In this document: piece by piece, positions 50,442-61,227 of the stretch
How the letters are laid out: each line of letters begins with the position of its first letter
Numbering within the stretch: the first letter of the stretch is position 1
Source: DASSKW01 sp035701115
GTDB taxonomy: Bacteria; Pseudomonadota; Gammaproteobacteria; Natronospirales; REEB76
Assembly (NCBI GenBank): GCA_035701115.1
Contig: DASSOA010000158.1
Coordinates: 1 to 62,438, forward strand
Direction of reading: 5' to 3'
DNA: 62,438 nt
Program-made: the position numbers and the translations under genes
Notes under the pieces: model-generated
What the model was told of the DNA's origin: nothing
The model's input: only the letters and a program-made list of their open reading frames with translations
Databases searched by the model: none

Positions 50442-52168
50442 ACCTGCGGCGGATCGAACGGCGCCCAATTGCGCGAGAGGCAAAGTTTGACCGGCCGCTG
50501 CACCCGTTGCTGCAGCGTGTCTACGCTGCGCGCGGACTGCACAGCGATGGCGATCTGGATCAGTCGTTGTCGTCGTTGCATGATTTTCAAGGTTTCGGCG
50601 GCATGCGCGCCGCGGTAGAGTTGCTTGCCGACTGTCTGAAACACGCGCGCCGGATCCTTGTTGTCGGCGATTTCGATTGCGACGGCGCAACCAGTTCAGC
50701 GCTCGCCGTGCGAGCATTGCGACGCCTCGGTGCAAAGGATGTCGACTATCTGGTGCCGAACCGGTTTGAATACGGCTACGGCCTGACGCCGGAGATTGTC
50801 GCGCTTGCCGCCCGGCGCGAGCCGGCCTTGATCGTTACCGTTGACAACGGGATTTCGAGTATCGCCGGCGTGGCGGCGGCGCGCGCGGCCGGCATTCGCG
50901 TACTGGTCACAGACCATCATCTGCCGGGTACGGGGTTGCCGGCCGCCGATGCGATCGTCAATCCGAATTTGCCGGGCGATGGATTTCCCAGCAAGTCGCT
51001 GGCCGGTGTCGGCGTCGTGTTTTATCTGTTGCTGGCGTTGCGCGCGCGATTGCGTGAGCAGGATTGGTTCGCGTCGCGCAATATACCCGAACCGAACCTC
51101 GCGGATTTTCTCGACATCGTGGCGCTCGGCACCGTCGCGGACCTGGTACCGCTGGATCGCAATAACCGCGTGCTGGTTGCGCAAGGTTTGGCACGAATGC
51201 GCGCGGGCCGCGGTATCCCCGGCATTCGTGCTTTGCTGGAAGCAGGCAAACGCGATGCGAGCAGGATCACGGCAACGGATCTCGCGTTTACGGTCGGGCC
51301 GCGGCTGAATGCGGCCGGTCGTCTGACGGATATGTCACTCGGGATTGAATGTCTGCTGACCGACGACCTTTCGCGTGCGCGAGACCTGGCAGCGCGGCTC
51401 GACGAACTCAATCAGGAACGCCGTGGGATCGAGGTGCAGATGGAATCGGAAGCCATGCAGATTCTGGCCGGCATGGGACTGCACGACGACGATCCTGATT
51501 TGCCATTTGGCTTGTGTCTTTTCGACGAGGCCTGGCATCAGGGTGTGGTCGGGCTGGTTGCGTCGCGCATCAAGGATCGCGTGCACCGGCCGGTAATCGC
51601 ATTTGCGCGTGCCGATGACGGCACTCTTAAAGGTTCGGCGCGATCCGTGCGGGGGCTGCACATTCGCGATGCACTTGAGGCGGTATCGACGCGCCACCCC
51701 GGTCTGGTGGAAAAATTCGGCGGCCACGCGATGGCGGCCGGGCTGACGCTCGGCGCAGACCGCTTTCAACCATTTGCGGAAGCGTTCGATGCGGAAGTCA
51801 GGCTGCGGCTGGCAGCGGACGACCTTACCGGCGTCATTCACACCGATGGCGAACTTGCCCCGGATTGGCTGACGCTGGAATGCGCGCTGATGCTGCGCGA
51901 CGCAGGCCCCTGGGGTCAGGGGTTCCCCGAACCGTCGTTCGACGGTGAATTCCGTGTGCTGGAGCGTCGCATTGTGGGCGGCGCACACCTCAAGCTGGCG
52001 TTGATGAGCCCTGGTAACCGGCGGCTGGAGGCCATTGCCTTCCGTCAGACCGGCGACCATCTGCCTGTCGATTGCGAGCGGGTGCGCATTGTGTACCGCC
52101 CCGACGTCAATGAATTTCGCGGCGAACAGCGCCTTCAGTTGCTCGTGGACTATATCGAGCCGGCCTGA
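50438..52168 (+). CDS. recJ: Single-stranded-DNA-specific exonuclease RecJ
   Basis: 576 aa. 5'-3' ssDNA exonuclease in mismatch and recombination repair. DHH-family motifs: ILVVGDFDCDGATSSALAV (about 72-90), ALIVTVDNGISS, VLVTDHHLPGTGLP, and IVALGTVADLVPL. The DHHA1 region (about 330-460) has GSARSVRGLHIRDAL and EKFGGHAMAAGL. GTG start in the rpfE-like stop with GGAG just upstream. The ATG farther upstream is inside the neighbouring gene. Confidence 0.96.
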   Translation: MNLRRIERRPIAREAKFDRPLHPLLQRVYAARGLHSDGDLDQSLSSLHDFQGFGGMRAAVELLADCLKHARRILVVGDFDCDGATSSALAVRALRRLGAKDVDYLVPNRFEYGYGLTPEIVALAARREPALIVTVDNGISSIAGVAAARAAGIRVLVTDHHLPGTGLPAADAIVNPNLPGDGFPSKSLAGVGVVFYLLLALRARLREQDWFASRNIPEPNLADFLDIVALGTVADLVPLDRNNRVLVAQGLARMRAGRGIPGIRALLEAGKRDASRITATDLAFTVGPRLNAAGRLTDMSLGIECLLTDDLSRARDLAARLDELNQERRGIEVQMESEAMQILAGMGLHDDDPDLPFGLCLFDEAWHQGVVGLVASRIKDRVHRPVIAFARADDGTLKGSARSVRGLHIRDALEAVSTRHPGLVEKFGGHAMAAGLTLGADRFQPFAEAFDAEVRLRLAADDLTGVIHTDGELAPDWLTLECALMLRDAGPWGQGFPEPSFDGEFRVLERRIVGGAHLKLALMSPGNRRLEAIAFRQTGDHLPVDCERVRIVYRPDVNEFRGEQRLQLLVDYIEPA

Positions 52169-52221
52169 GCCCTGTAGTACCATAGCCGCTTTTGAAAACG
52201 ACCCACGATCAGGAATCTCCC

Positions 52222-53320
<1,099 letters not shown>

Positions 53321-53372
53321 CATATCCGTGGCGCCCGCCGCGGATACCATACCGGGAATCGGGAAAACGATA

Positions 53373-54857
53373 ATGAACGAGAAGCAGGACGAGAACAGTC
53401 TGATCCAGCAGCGGCGCGAGAAACTTGCGCAACTTCGCGAGCAGGGTGTCGCCTATCCCAACAGCTTTCACCGAGACGCGTTGGCGGCCGATCTGCACGG
53501 TCTGTACGGGCATCGCAGCGGGGAATCGCTCGACAAGGAGACGGTTCGGGTACATGTCGCGGGCCGCATGATGGCCAAGCGCGTGATGGGAAAAGCGAGT
53601 TTTACGCACATTCAGGACAGTTCCGGGCGGCTGCAGCTGTTTGTTCAGCGCGAAACCGTTGGCGAACAGGTGTACGACGCGTTCAAGACCTGGGACGTCG
53701 GCGACATCGTTGCCGCGGAAGGAGTGCTCTTCAAGACCAAGACGGATGAATTGTCGGTGCGCGCCGACAGGCTCTTCCTGCTCAGCAAGTCGCTGCGTCC
53801 GCTGCCGGAAAAATTCCATGGCCTGGCCGATACCGAAACGCGCTACCGGCAGCGGTATCTCGATCTCATCATGAATCCGGAGTCGGTCAGGGTATTTCAG
53901 ACGCGCACCCGGATCGTCCAGCACGTGCGCGATTTCATGAACGCGCTCGGCTTTCTGGAAGTCGAAACCCCGATGATGCAACTCATTCCGGGCGGTGCGA
54001 CGGCGCGTCCGTTTATCACTCATCACAACACCCTGGACATGCCGCTCTACATGCGTATTGCACCGGAGCTGTATCTGAAACGCCTGGTGGTCGGCGGCTT
54101 CGAGCGCGTTTTCGAGATCAACCGGAATTTCCGCAATGAAGGTGTGTCCACGCGCCACAATCCCGAATTCACCATGATGGAGTTCTATCAGGCCTATGCC
54201 ACGTATCACGATCTCATGGATCTGACCGAAAACCTGATGCGCAGTCTGGCCGAAGCCCTGAATGGCGACGACAAGGTGACGTATCAGGGCGAAGTGTATG
54301 ACTTCGGTCCGGCGTTCCGGCGCGTGTCGGTCGAACAGTCCATTGCCGAAGCCAATCGGCTGGATCCCGCGAAGCTGCGTGATGTCGGGTATCTGCGCGG
54401 AGTTTGCGAACAACTTAAAATTCCCGTTAAGACCGGATACGGTGCCGGGAAAATGCAGATCGAAATTTTTGAGAAAACCGTGGAGCCGAATCTAAAGCAG
54501 CCGACATTCATTATTGATTACCCGACTGAGGTCTCGCCGCTTTCGCGCCGCAAGGACAGCGACCCGTTCGTTACCGATCGTTTCGAATTCTTTGTCGGAG
54601 GACGCGAGCTGGCCAATGGTTTTTCGGAACTCAATGACCCGGAAGATCAGGCGGAGCGTTTCAGGGCACAAGCCGCCGAGAAGGACGCAGGCGATCAGGA
54701 AGCCATGTTCTACGACGCCGACTACGTTCGCGCACTGGAATACGGCATGCCGCCGACTGCGGGCGAGGGCATTGGCATTGATCGTCTGGTCATGCTGTTT
54801 ACCGATTCGGCCTCCATCCGCGATGTAATCCTGTTTCCATTGATGCGGCCGGAATGA
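53373..54857 (+). CDS. lysS: Lysine-tRNA ligase (class II)
   Basis: 494 aa. OB-fold anticodon domain (about 60-145) then the class II core: motif 1 around FLEVETPMMQLIPGGATARP, motif 2 in FEINRNFRNEGVSTRHNPEF, motif 3 in GIGIDRLVMLFT. Starts MNEKQDENSLIQQRREKL at 53373, with GGGAA about 8 bases upstream; an in-frame start further up gives no family match. Follows prfB by 52 bases; the prfB-lysS pair is widely conserved. Confidence 0.97.
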   Translation: MNEKQDENSLIQQRREKLAQLREQGVAYPNSFHRDALAADLHGLYGHRSGESLDKETVRVHVAGRMMAKRVMGKASFTHIQDSSGRLQLFVQRETVGEQVYDAFKTWDVGDIVAAEGVLFKTKTDELSVRADRLFLLSKSLRPLPEKFHGLADTETRYRQRYLDLIMNPESVRVFQTRTRIVQHVRDFMNALGFLEVETPMMQLIPGGATARPFITHHNTLDMPLYMRIAPELYLKRLVVGGFERVFEINRNFRNEGVSTRHNPEFTMMEFYQAYATYHDLMDLTENLMRSLAEALNGDDKVTYQGEVYDFGPAFRRVSVEQSIAEANRLDPAKLRDVGYLRGVCEQLKIPVKTGYGAGKMQIEIFEKTVEPNLKQPTFIIDYPTEVSPLSRRKDSDPFVTDRFEFFVGGRELANGFSELNDPEDQAERFRAQAAEKDAGDQEAMFYDADYVRALEYGMPPTAGEGIGIDRLVMLFTDSASIRDVILFPLMRPE

Positions 54858-54878
54858 GCGTTCGGTAGTCGCGCGGCA

Positions 54879-56174
54879 GTGAACGACTTACGCCATGCCC
54901 GCACACGTTTGCTGCAGGCGACCGAGTTGCTGCAGGCAATTGTGTCACAACCGCAGTATCCGGCCGATTCTGTTATCGACCGGTATTTTTCCGCCAACCG
55001 GAAAATGGGTTCGAAAGATCGGGGTTTTGCCGCCGAGACGGTCTATGGCTGCCTGCGGCATCGGCGCGAACTGGCCGCGCTGGCTCTGCCGGTAGCAGGT
55101 GACGCGGCGGATTCTGCGTCATGGCTGGTCGCTACGTATCTGCTCAAATACAGCGGCTGGAGTGCCCGGGCTTTGACGCAGGCCGGCTTCGACGGCGACC
55201 CGGTTTCGCTGGTGGAACGCGTGCGCGCCCTGGACATGTTCGAGTTGCCGCTTGCGGTGCGCGCCAATCTGCCGGACTGGCTGGCGGAACGGCTGGTGGC
55301 GCAGTTCGGTGAGGGAGAAACGCTGCAACTCGCTGCAGCCCTCAACCAGCCGGCGCCAGTGGACATCCGGGTCAATACGCTGAAGACCGACCGCGAAACG
55401 CTGCGCAAGAGTCTTGCAGCAGCGGACTATGAGATGGTGCCGACACCGTATTCTCCGCTTGGGTTACGACGCGACAAGCGTGGCCCGTTGTTCAACACGC
55501 CGCAGTTCCGCGACGGCTGGTTTGAACTGCAGGACGAAGGCAGCCAGTTGATCGGCTTTCTGCTGGATCCAAAGCCGAAACAGAAAGTGGTTGATTTCTG
55601 CGCCGGAGCAGGCGGCAAGACATTGCAGCTTGCTGCGCTGATGAACAATTCCGGTGTGCTGTACGCATGCGACGTATCGGAGCAGCGATTGAACCGGTTG
55701 AAACCACGGCTTCGGCGTGCCGGCGTGGATACGGTTCAACGCCGCGTTCTGCACGACGAAAACGATACCCGTCTCAAATCATGGTGGGGCAAGATGGACG
55801 CCGTGCTGGTGGACGCGCCGTGTTCCGGCACGGGCACACTGCGGCGCAATCCGGACATAAAATGGAAGCCGGTCGATCTCGGCGCGCTGTGCGCACTGCA
55901 GCGCAGCATTCTGGCTGCCGCATCGCAACTGGTGCGCCCCGGCGGCAGGCTGGTCTATGCGACCTGCAGTTTGCTGGACGAGGAGAATCACGCCGTTGTT
56001 GACGAATTCCTGTCCCAGCATCCGGATTTTGCGATTGAGCCAGCCGGTAAAATACTCGCAACCCACGGCAGCGATTTGAACGGAGCTTTTACCGCCGAGG
56101 GTGCGATGCGACTCCTGCCACACCGGCACGCGACGGACGGATTCTTTGCCATTGCAATGCGACGCGCTGCATGA
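54879..56174 (+). CDS. RsmB/NOP-family RNA m5C methyltransferase
   Basis: 431 aa. SAM-dependent cytosine-C5 methyltransferase of rRNA or tRNA. N-terminal RNA-binding region, then SAM motif VVDFCAGAGGKTLQLAAL (about 234-251), catalytic DAPCSGTGTLRRNPDIKW and the second Cys in VYATCSLLDEEN. Similar to RsmB but the N-terminus lacks a clear NusB domain, so the exact target is unsure. GTG start at 54879. Its end lies seven bases from the convergent ygfZ end. Confidence 0.88.
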   Translation: MNDLRHARTRLLQATELLQAIVSQPQYPADSVIDRYFSANRKMGSKDRGFAAETVYGCLRHRRELAALALPVAGDAADSASWLVATYLLKYSGWSARALTQAGFDGDPVSLVERVRALDMFELPLAVRANLPDWLAERLVAQFGEGETLQLAAALNQPAPVDIRVNTLKTDRETLRKSLAAADYEMVPTPYSPLGLRRDKRGPLFNTPQFRDGWFELQDEGSQLIGFLLDPKPKQKVVDFCAGAGGKTLQLAALMNNSGVLYACDVSEQRLNRLKPRLRRAGVDTVQRRVLHDENDTRLKSWWGKMDAVLVDAPCSGTGTLRRNPDIKWKPVDLGALCALQRSILAAASQLVRPGGRLVYATCSLLDEENHAVVDEFLSQHPDFAIEPAGKILATHGSDLNGAFTAEGAMRLLPHRHATDGFFAIAMRRAA

Positions 56175-56181
56175 AGTCAGA

Positions 56182-57192
56182 TCAGTCTGCCGGGGTGACG
56201 GTGACGGTGGCGATGTCGCCGCTGTCCTGAATCCGCAGCGCATCATGGCGGTGATCGTCCTGAATAACGATCAGCATTTCGTACCGATCACCTGATTGAC
56301 GCCGTGCATCCACCACTTCCGCGACCGGCTGTTGACTGGCGTCGCTGACAATGGTCATGCCCGGTCGGAGTGGTTCCTTTGACGTGCTTCCGGCGCGCAC
56401 CATATGGCGTTTGACGGTGCCGCGAAAGTGCGCGCGGGCGATGATTTCCTGCCCGATGTAGCAGCCCTTCTTGAAGCTGATGGCATCCAGTTCTTCGAGG
56501 CCGATCATCTGTGCCACAAAATGTTCCGAGGTCTCGGGATAGACAGTGGGCTCGCCGGCGAGCAGCTTTTGCAGCATCCATTCATCTTCGCCGGCCGGTT
56601 GCACGCCCGCCTGGCTGAGCAGCGTCCACGTTCCGGAAAGCGCGTCGGCTGGTCCCATGATCAGAAAGCGCGGGCATTGGCCGTGCAGTCGGATGACCTG
56701 GGTGGCGCCATCCGAGGCTACCGCGTTCACGTGTGGCGGGACCGGTAATTGCGCGGATTCAAGCTTCTGAACGGCATGCTCACCACTCACGCCAATCCGG
56801 ACCAGTTCGTCGCTCGCATCGCTCAACGTCGCCTTGGCGCGCAACACATACATCGCCAGCCGCTTGTGAACCGTCCCAAGCAACGCACGGGGCAGCAGCA
56901 GCAGGATGCTGTCACCGCGCTGAACAACGCGCAGTACGGTGACGACCCGGCCCTTGGCGGTGCTCCACGAACTCAACTGACTGGTCTGATTCGTGAGGGC
57001 GTCGAGGTCGGTGCTGAGTTGCCCCTGAAGAAACGTGCGTGCGTCGGAACCGGCCACGGCAATCACACCTTCGTGCGACAGATCGGCGACGATGTCGGCC
57101 CCGGCGGATGGGGGCGACGCGAACCCCATGACACTGTCGCCATTGAAGCGTGCGCCGCGGCCGGATAGAAATGTCTGCCAGTCGGGATTCAT
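56182..57192 (-). CDS. ygfZ: tRNA-modifying protein YgfZ (folate-binding)
   Basis: 336 aa. Folate-dependent factor for iron-sulfur enzymes such as MiaB, from the T-protein fold. Signature KGCYIGQEIIARAHFRGTVK (about 240-259) with the conserved Cys. N-terminal part includes ARTFLQGQLSTDLDAL, and VSGEHAVQKLE follows in the middle. The ATG at 57192 (MNPDWQTFLSG) is chosen over a longer frame that has no match. Divergent from sdhAF4-like with 117 bases between. Confidence 0.93.
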   Translation of the reverse strand: MNPDWQTFLSGRGARFNGDSVMGFASPPSAGADIVADLSHEGVIAVAGSDARTFLQGQLSTDLDALTNQTSQLSSWSTAKGRVVTVLRVVQRGDSILLLLPRALLGTVHKRLAMYVLRAKATLSDASDELVRIGVSGEHAVQKLESAQLPVPPHVNAVASDGATQVIRLHGQCPRFLIMGPADALSGTWTLLSQAGVQPAGEDEWMLQKLLAGEPTVYPETSEHFVAQMIGLEELDAISFKKGCYIGQEIIARAHFRGTVKRHMVRAGSTSKEPLRPGMTIVSDASQQPVAEVVDARRQSGDRYEMLIVIQDDHRHDALRIQDSGDIATVTVTPAD

Positions 57193-57309
57193 GTCCAAGT
57201 CCGTTAAAAAACGGCGCCCATGATAGTGCCAGGCGTGGCGCCTGTCAGCGCGACCTGCACCGGCGGGGCTTTGGGTGTAAAATATTGCATCCAGTCTGAT
57301 AGCACCTGC

Positions 57310-57477
57310 ATGTCCGACAAAACAAGAAAAAGCCAGTCTGACCCGGTGCCGCCAGCGCGCGGCGCTGGCAAACATTCCCGCCCGGCACCCCGCCCGCGGG
57401 AAATCGGCGGTCCCAAAGGCCCGGAACCCACCCGTTATGGCGACTGGGAAAAGGGAGGCCGTTGCATCGATTTCTGA
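57310..57477 (+). CDS. Succinate dehydrogenase assembly factor 4 family (DUF1674)
   Basis: 55 aa. The C-terminal half is the family signature: EIGGPKGPEPTRYGDWEKGG followed by RCIDF. SDHAF4 family proteins bind the FAD-loaded flavoprotein subunit SdhA before it meets SdhB. The N-terminal half is basic and disordered (SDKTRKSQSDPVPPARGAGK). The ATG at 57310 fits. It sits 88 bases before sdhC, so the assignment is supported by both sequence and context. Confidence 0.86.
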   Translation: MSDKTRKSQSDPVPPARGAGKHSRPAPRPREIGGPKGPEPTRYGDWEKGGRCIDF

Positions 57478-57565
57478 CCCATGCCCCGATGGCGCCGCAG
57501 CACAGCATGGCGCACCGGGAGCGATTTCTGCTCCGCATCTGACATGATTCGAACGAGGTAACACG

Positions 57566-57961
57566 ATGGCGACAGATAACCGGCCCACATCGCCGCACAT
57601 CGGCATCTACCGATGGCAGATCACCATGACCATGTCCATCCTGCATCGCGCGACCGGCATCGCCCTTGCGGTTGGCAGCCTGGCGCTGGTTTACTGGTTC
57701 ATTGCCACCGCTATGGGGCCGGCGAGCTACGCGACGGCGCATACGCTGTTTGGCAGCTGGCTCGGCCAGTTGCTGATGTGGGGCTGGACCTTTTCGCTCT
57801 TCTACCACCTCTGCAACGGCATTCGGCACCTGTTCTGGGATGCGGGCAAGGGTTTCGAAATCAAGGATCTCTACGCGTCGGGCTACACCGTCTGGGTGGT
57901 GGCACTCGGTTTGACGGTGCTCACCGTGGTGCTTGCCTATATGAAAGGAGGTGCTGCATGA
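57566..57961 (+). CDS. sdhC: Succinate dehydrogenase cytochrome b556 subunit
   Basis: 131 aa membrane anchor of complex II. Three membrane helices (about 31-51, 61-87, 109-127). Signature HRATGIALAVGSLAL and the haem-ligand region FYHLCNGIRHLFWD. GAGG lies about 8-9 bases before the ATG. The stop overlaps the sdhD ATG by four bases. Confidence 0.95.
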   Translation: MATDNRPTSPHIGIYRWQITMTMSILHRATGIALAVGSLALVYWFIATAMGPASYATAHTLFGSWLGQLLMWGWTFSLFYHLCNGIRHLFWDAGKGFEIKDLYASGYTVWVVALGLTVLTVVLAYMKGGAA

Positions 57962-58338
57962 GCCTGCGCAATCCGTTGGCCCGGGCCCGCGGTCTGGGGT
58001 CGGCCAAAGAAGGCACCCTGCATTGGGTCGGCCAGCGAGTCTCGGCGCTGGCGCTGATTCCGCTGACCCTCTGGTTTGTGTACAGCGTGCTGCTGGTGAT
58101 GCACGGCGGGTATGAGCAGGCACGAACCTGGATGCATGCGCCGCTGGTTGCCGTGCTGCTGGTCATTTTCATCGGCACTGCCTTTTACCATGCCTATCTG
58201 GGTCTGCAGATGGTGATCGAAGACTACGTGCATGGCGCGTGGTCGAAATTCGGTTCCCTGATAGTGATCAAATTCATCTGCGTGCTGGTCGCGCTCAGCG
58301 GCATTTTCGCCGTGCTGCGTATCGCTTTTGGAGGCTGA
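57958..58338 (+). CDS. sdhD: Succinate dehydrogenase membrane anchor subunit
   Basis: 126 aa. Three membrane helices (about 28-46, 60-81, 98-121). Haem and quinone-site residues in HWVGQRVSALALIPL (Gln/Arg/Ser) and AFYHAYLGLQMVIEDYVHG (His and Asp). The ATG at 57958 overlaps the sdhC stop (ATGA); the frame extends further but inside sdhC. sdhA follows after five bases. Confidence 0.95.
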   Translation: MSLRNPLARARGLGSAKEGTLHWVGQRVSALALIPLTLWFVYSVLLVMHGGYEQARTWMHAPLVAVLLVIFIGTAFYHAYLGLQMVIEDYVHGAWSKFGSLIVIKFICVLVALSGIFAVLRIAFGG

Positions 58339-58343
58339 ACAAG

Positions 58344-60131
58344 ATGGCGAATGCCTACAAACTGATTGATCACGTCTACGACGTGGTGGTGGTTGGCGCC
58401 GGCGGCGCCGGGTTGCGCGCCACCCTGGGGCTGGCGGAAGCGGGTCTTTCCACAGCCAACATCACCAAGGTGTTCCCGACGCGCAGCCATACGGTGGCGG
58501 CGCAGGGCGGTATCAGCGCTTCGCTCGGCAATATGGGTGAGGACGACTGGCGCTGGCACATGTATGACACTGTCAAGGGCGGAGACTACCTCGGCGACCA
58601 GGACGCGATCGAATACATGACGCGCGAAGCGGTTCCGGCGGTCATCGAACTCGAACATTTCGGCGTGCCGTTTTCCCGTACCGAGGAAGGCAAGATCTAT
58701 CAGCGCCCGTTTGGCGGCATGACCACCCACTTCGGTGAAGGCATTGCGCAGCGCACCTGTGCGGCGGCAGATCGTACCGGTCATGCGATGCTGCACACGC
58801 TCTATCAGCAGAGCCTGAAGCATCAGGCCGAATTTTTCATCGAATATTTCGCCATCGATCTGCTGATGGAAGACGGCGCCTGCCGTGGCGTGATCGCCTG
58901 GGACCTCACCACGGGACAGTTGCATCGCTTTCTTGCGCAGCAGGTCATTCTGGCGACCGGCGGCTATGGACGTGCCTACTTCTCCTGCACGTCGGCACAC
59001 ACCTGCACCGGCGACGGCAACGGCATGGTGTTGCGCGCCGGATTGCCGTTGCAGGATATGGAGTTTGTGCAGTTCCATCCGACGGGAATTTACGGTGCAG
59101 GATGCCTCATTACTGAAGGCGTGCGCGGCGAGGGCGGCTACCTGACGAATGCCAACGGCGAACGCTTCATGGAGCGCTATGCGCCCAACGCCAAGGATCT
59201 GGCGTCACGCGATGTGGTGAGCCGCGCCATGACCATCGAGATTCGCGAAGGGCGCGGTGTGGGGCCGGAAAAGGACCATATCCTGCTCAATCTGCAACAT
59301 CTCGGGCCGGAAGTGATCCATGAGCGGCTGCCCGGTATCGCCGAAACGGCGCGCATTTTTGCCGGCGTGGATGTCACGAAAGAACCCATTCCCGTATTGC
59401 CGACTGTGCATTACAACATGGGCGGCATTCCAACCAATTACCATGGCGAAGCCATGACGCTGAAGGACAGTAATCCCGATTCCGTGGTGCCGGGATTGAT
59501 GGCAGTCGGCGAAGCGGCATGTGTGTCGGTACACGGCGCGAACCGCCTGGGATCGAATTCGCTGCTTGATCTGGTCGTGTTCGGCCGTGCCGCGGCACAG
59601 CGCTGCGCGCAAACGGTAAAGCCGGGCCAGACCTCGCGCAATATTCCCGCAGCGGCGACCGAAAAGGTTCTTGATCGGTTTGACGGGTTACGCCACGCGA
59701 ACGGTTCGCAGGCAACTGCCGAGATACGTCTGCGCATGCAGAAAGTCATGCAGTCCGATGCAGCCGTGTTTCGTACCCAGAAAACCCTGGAAGAGGGCAG
59801 GGAACGACTCAAACAGGTGTTCGATGCGTTTGAAGACGTCAAGGTATCGGATCGCTCGCTGATCTGGAACAGCGATCTGGCCGAAACCCTGGAACTGGAA
59901 AATCTTCTCGCCTGCGCCACCGTCACCATGCACGGCGCAGTGAATCGAACCGAAAGCCGGGGCGCGCACGCGCGCGAGGATTTCCCGGAACGTGACGACC
60001 AGAACTGGATGAAGCACACGCTGGCGTGGTTGAATCCGGATCGTGGCGTCAGGCTTGAGTACCGGCCGGTGCACAATTTCACCATGACCGAGGAAATCAA
60101 GCCGTTTCCGCCGAAGAAGCGGGTGTACTGA
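58344..60131 (+). CDS. sdhA: Succinate dehydrogenase flavoprotein subunit
   Basis: 595 aa. Oxidises succinate to fumarate, with covalent FAD. FAD loop DVVVVGAGGAGLRATLGLAE; flavinylated His in RSHTVAAQGGISASL (about 49-63); substrate-site FHPTGIYGAG; HTVLPTVHYNMGG-type segment VLPTVHYNMGGIPTN with catalytic residues; and SRGAHAREDFPERDD. Starts at ATG 58344 behind GGAGG. Confidence 0.97.
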   Translation: MANAYKLIDHVYDVVVVGAGGAGLRATLGLAEAGLSTANITKVFPTRSHTVAAQGGISASLGNMGEDDWRWHMYDTVKGGDYLGDQDAIEYMTREAVPAVIELEHFGVPFSRTEEGKIYQRPFGGMTTHFGEGIAQRTCAAADRTGHAMLHTLYQQSLKHQAEFFIEYFAIDLLMEDGACRGVIAWDLTTGQLHRFLAQQVILATGGYGRAYFSCTSAHTCTGDGNGMVLRAGLPLQDMEFVQFHPTGIYGAGCLITEGVRGEGGYLTNANGERFMERYAPNAKDLASRDVVSRAMTIEIREGRGVGPEKDHILLNLQHLGPEVIHERLPGIAETARIFAGVDVTKEPIPVLPTVHYNMGGIPTNYHGEAMTLKDSNPDSVVPGLMAVGEAACVSVHGANRLGSNSLLDLVVFGRAAAQRCAQTVKPGQTSRNIPAAATEKVLDRFDGLRHANGSQATAEIRLRMQKVMQSDAAVFRTQKTLEEGRERLKQVFDAFEDVKVSDRSLIWNSDLAETLELENLLACATVTMHGAVNRTESRGAHAREDFPERDDQNWMKHTLAWLNPDRGVRLEYRPVHNFTMTEEIKPFPPKKRVY

Positions 60132-60158
60132 TAACCCAATTAGTGAAGGGCTGACAGC

Positions 60159-60938
60159 ATGGCTGAATTCAGATTGCCGAAGAATTCCCGGGTGCAGGAA
60201 GGCAGGACCCACAAGGCCGGGCAGGGCGCGAAGAACATCAAGCGCTTCCGTGTTTACCGCTACGATCCGGACAGCGGCGAGAATCCGCGCATCGACACCT
60301 ATGAAGTCGACATGGACAAGTGTGGTCCGATGGTGCTGGACGCCTTGCTCAAGATCAAGAACGAAATTGACCCGACGCTCACACTGCGCCGTTCGTGCCG
60401 CGAAGGAATTTGCGGCTCCTGCGCCATGAATATCGACGGCACCAATACGCTGGCCTGCACCAAGGCCTGCGGCGACATGAAAGGCGACGTAAAAATCTAC
60501 CCGCTGCCGCATATGCCGGTGGTCAAGGATCTGGTGCCGGACCTGACGCACTTTTATGCGCAATATGCCTCGATCAAGCCGTGGATTCGTACCCAGTCTG
60601 CGCCGCCCGACCGCGAACGGCTGCAGTCCAAGGACGAGCGTGAAAAACTGGACGGGTTGTACGAATGCATTCTGTGTGCATGCTGCTCGACCAGTTGTCC
60701 GAGCTACTGGTGGAATCCGGATCGCTACCTTGGTCCTGCGATCCTGCTGCAGGCTTACCGCTGGATAGCAGACAGCCGCGACGAGGCGACCGGTGAACGG
60801 CTCGACGATCTGCAGGACCCGTTCAAGCTGTATCGTTGCCATACCATCATGAATTGCACGCGCACGTGCCCGAAGGGGCTGAATCCGGCCAAGGCGATCG
60901 CGGAGATCAAGAAGCTGCTCGCAGAACGTGAGCACTAG
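60159..60938 (+). CDS. sdhB: Succinate dehydrogenase iron-sulfur subunit
   Basis: 259 aa, longer than the E. coli 238 through an N-terminal extension RLPKNSRVQEGRTHKAGQG, as in many non-enteric SdhB proteins. [2Fe-2S] cysteines in SCREGICGSCAMNI and LACTKAC; [4Fe-4S] in CILCACCSTSCPSYW; [3Fe-4S] in CHTIMNCTRTCPKGL. Transfers electrons from SdhA to ubiquinone. sdhE follows. Confidence 0.97.
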   Translation: MAEFRLPKNSRVQEGRTHKAGQGAKNIKRFRVYRYDPDSGENPRIDTYEVDMDKCGPMVLDALLKIKNEIDPTLTLRRSCREGICGSCAMNIDGTNTLACTKACGDMKGDVKIYPLPHMPVVKDLVPDLTHFYAQYASIKPWIRTQSAPPDRERLQSKDEREKLDGLYECILCACCSTSCPSYWWNPDRYLGPAILLQAYRWIADSRDEATGERLDDLQDPFKLYRCHTIMNCTRTCPKGLNPAKAIAEIKKLLAEREH

Positions 60939-60984
60939 TGTGCACTGAAGCCGGAATACTTGTGTCAACGAAAAGCAGCCAGTG

Positions 60985-61227
60985 ATGAGTGAACTGTCAC
61001 GGCTGCGTTGGCGTTGCCGTCGAGGTATGAAGGAACTCGACGTGGTTCTGGAAAGCTATCTTGCTGTCTGCTATCCGGATGCACCGCAAAACGAACAGAC
61101 AGCGTTCGAGCGTCTGCTTGAGCTGTCCGATCCCGAGTTGTTGTACCGCGTGACGGGGCGTGATGCGCCCGCTGATGAAATTGAAGCCCGTGTCATCGAA
61201 GCCCTACGTCGAACCGCTCATTCTTGA
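60985..61227 (+). CDS. sdhE: FAD assembly factor SdhE
   Basis: 80 aa. Promotes covalent flavinylation of SdhA. Diagnostic RGMKELDVVLESYL (about 15-28) in the RGMxE motif, followed by FERLLELSDPELLYRVTG. The ATG at 60985 is preferred to the GTG directly before it. 46 bases after sdhB. Together with the SDHAF4-like gene, the operon carries two different SdhA chaperones. Confidence 0.94.
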   Translation: MSELSRLRWRCRRGMKELDVVLESYLAVCYPDAPQNEQTAFERLLELSDPELLYRVTGRDAPADEIEARVIEALRRTAHS

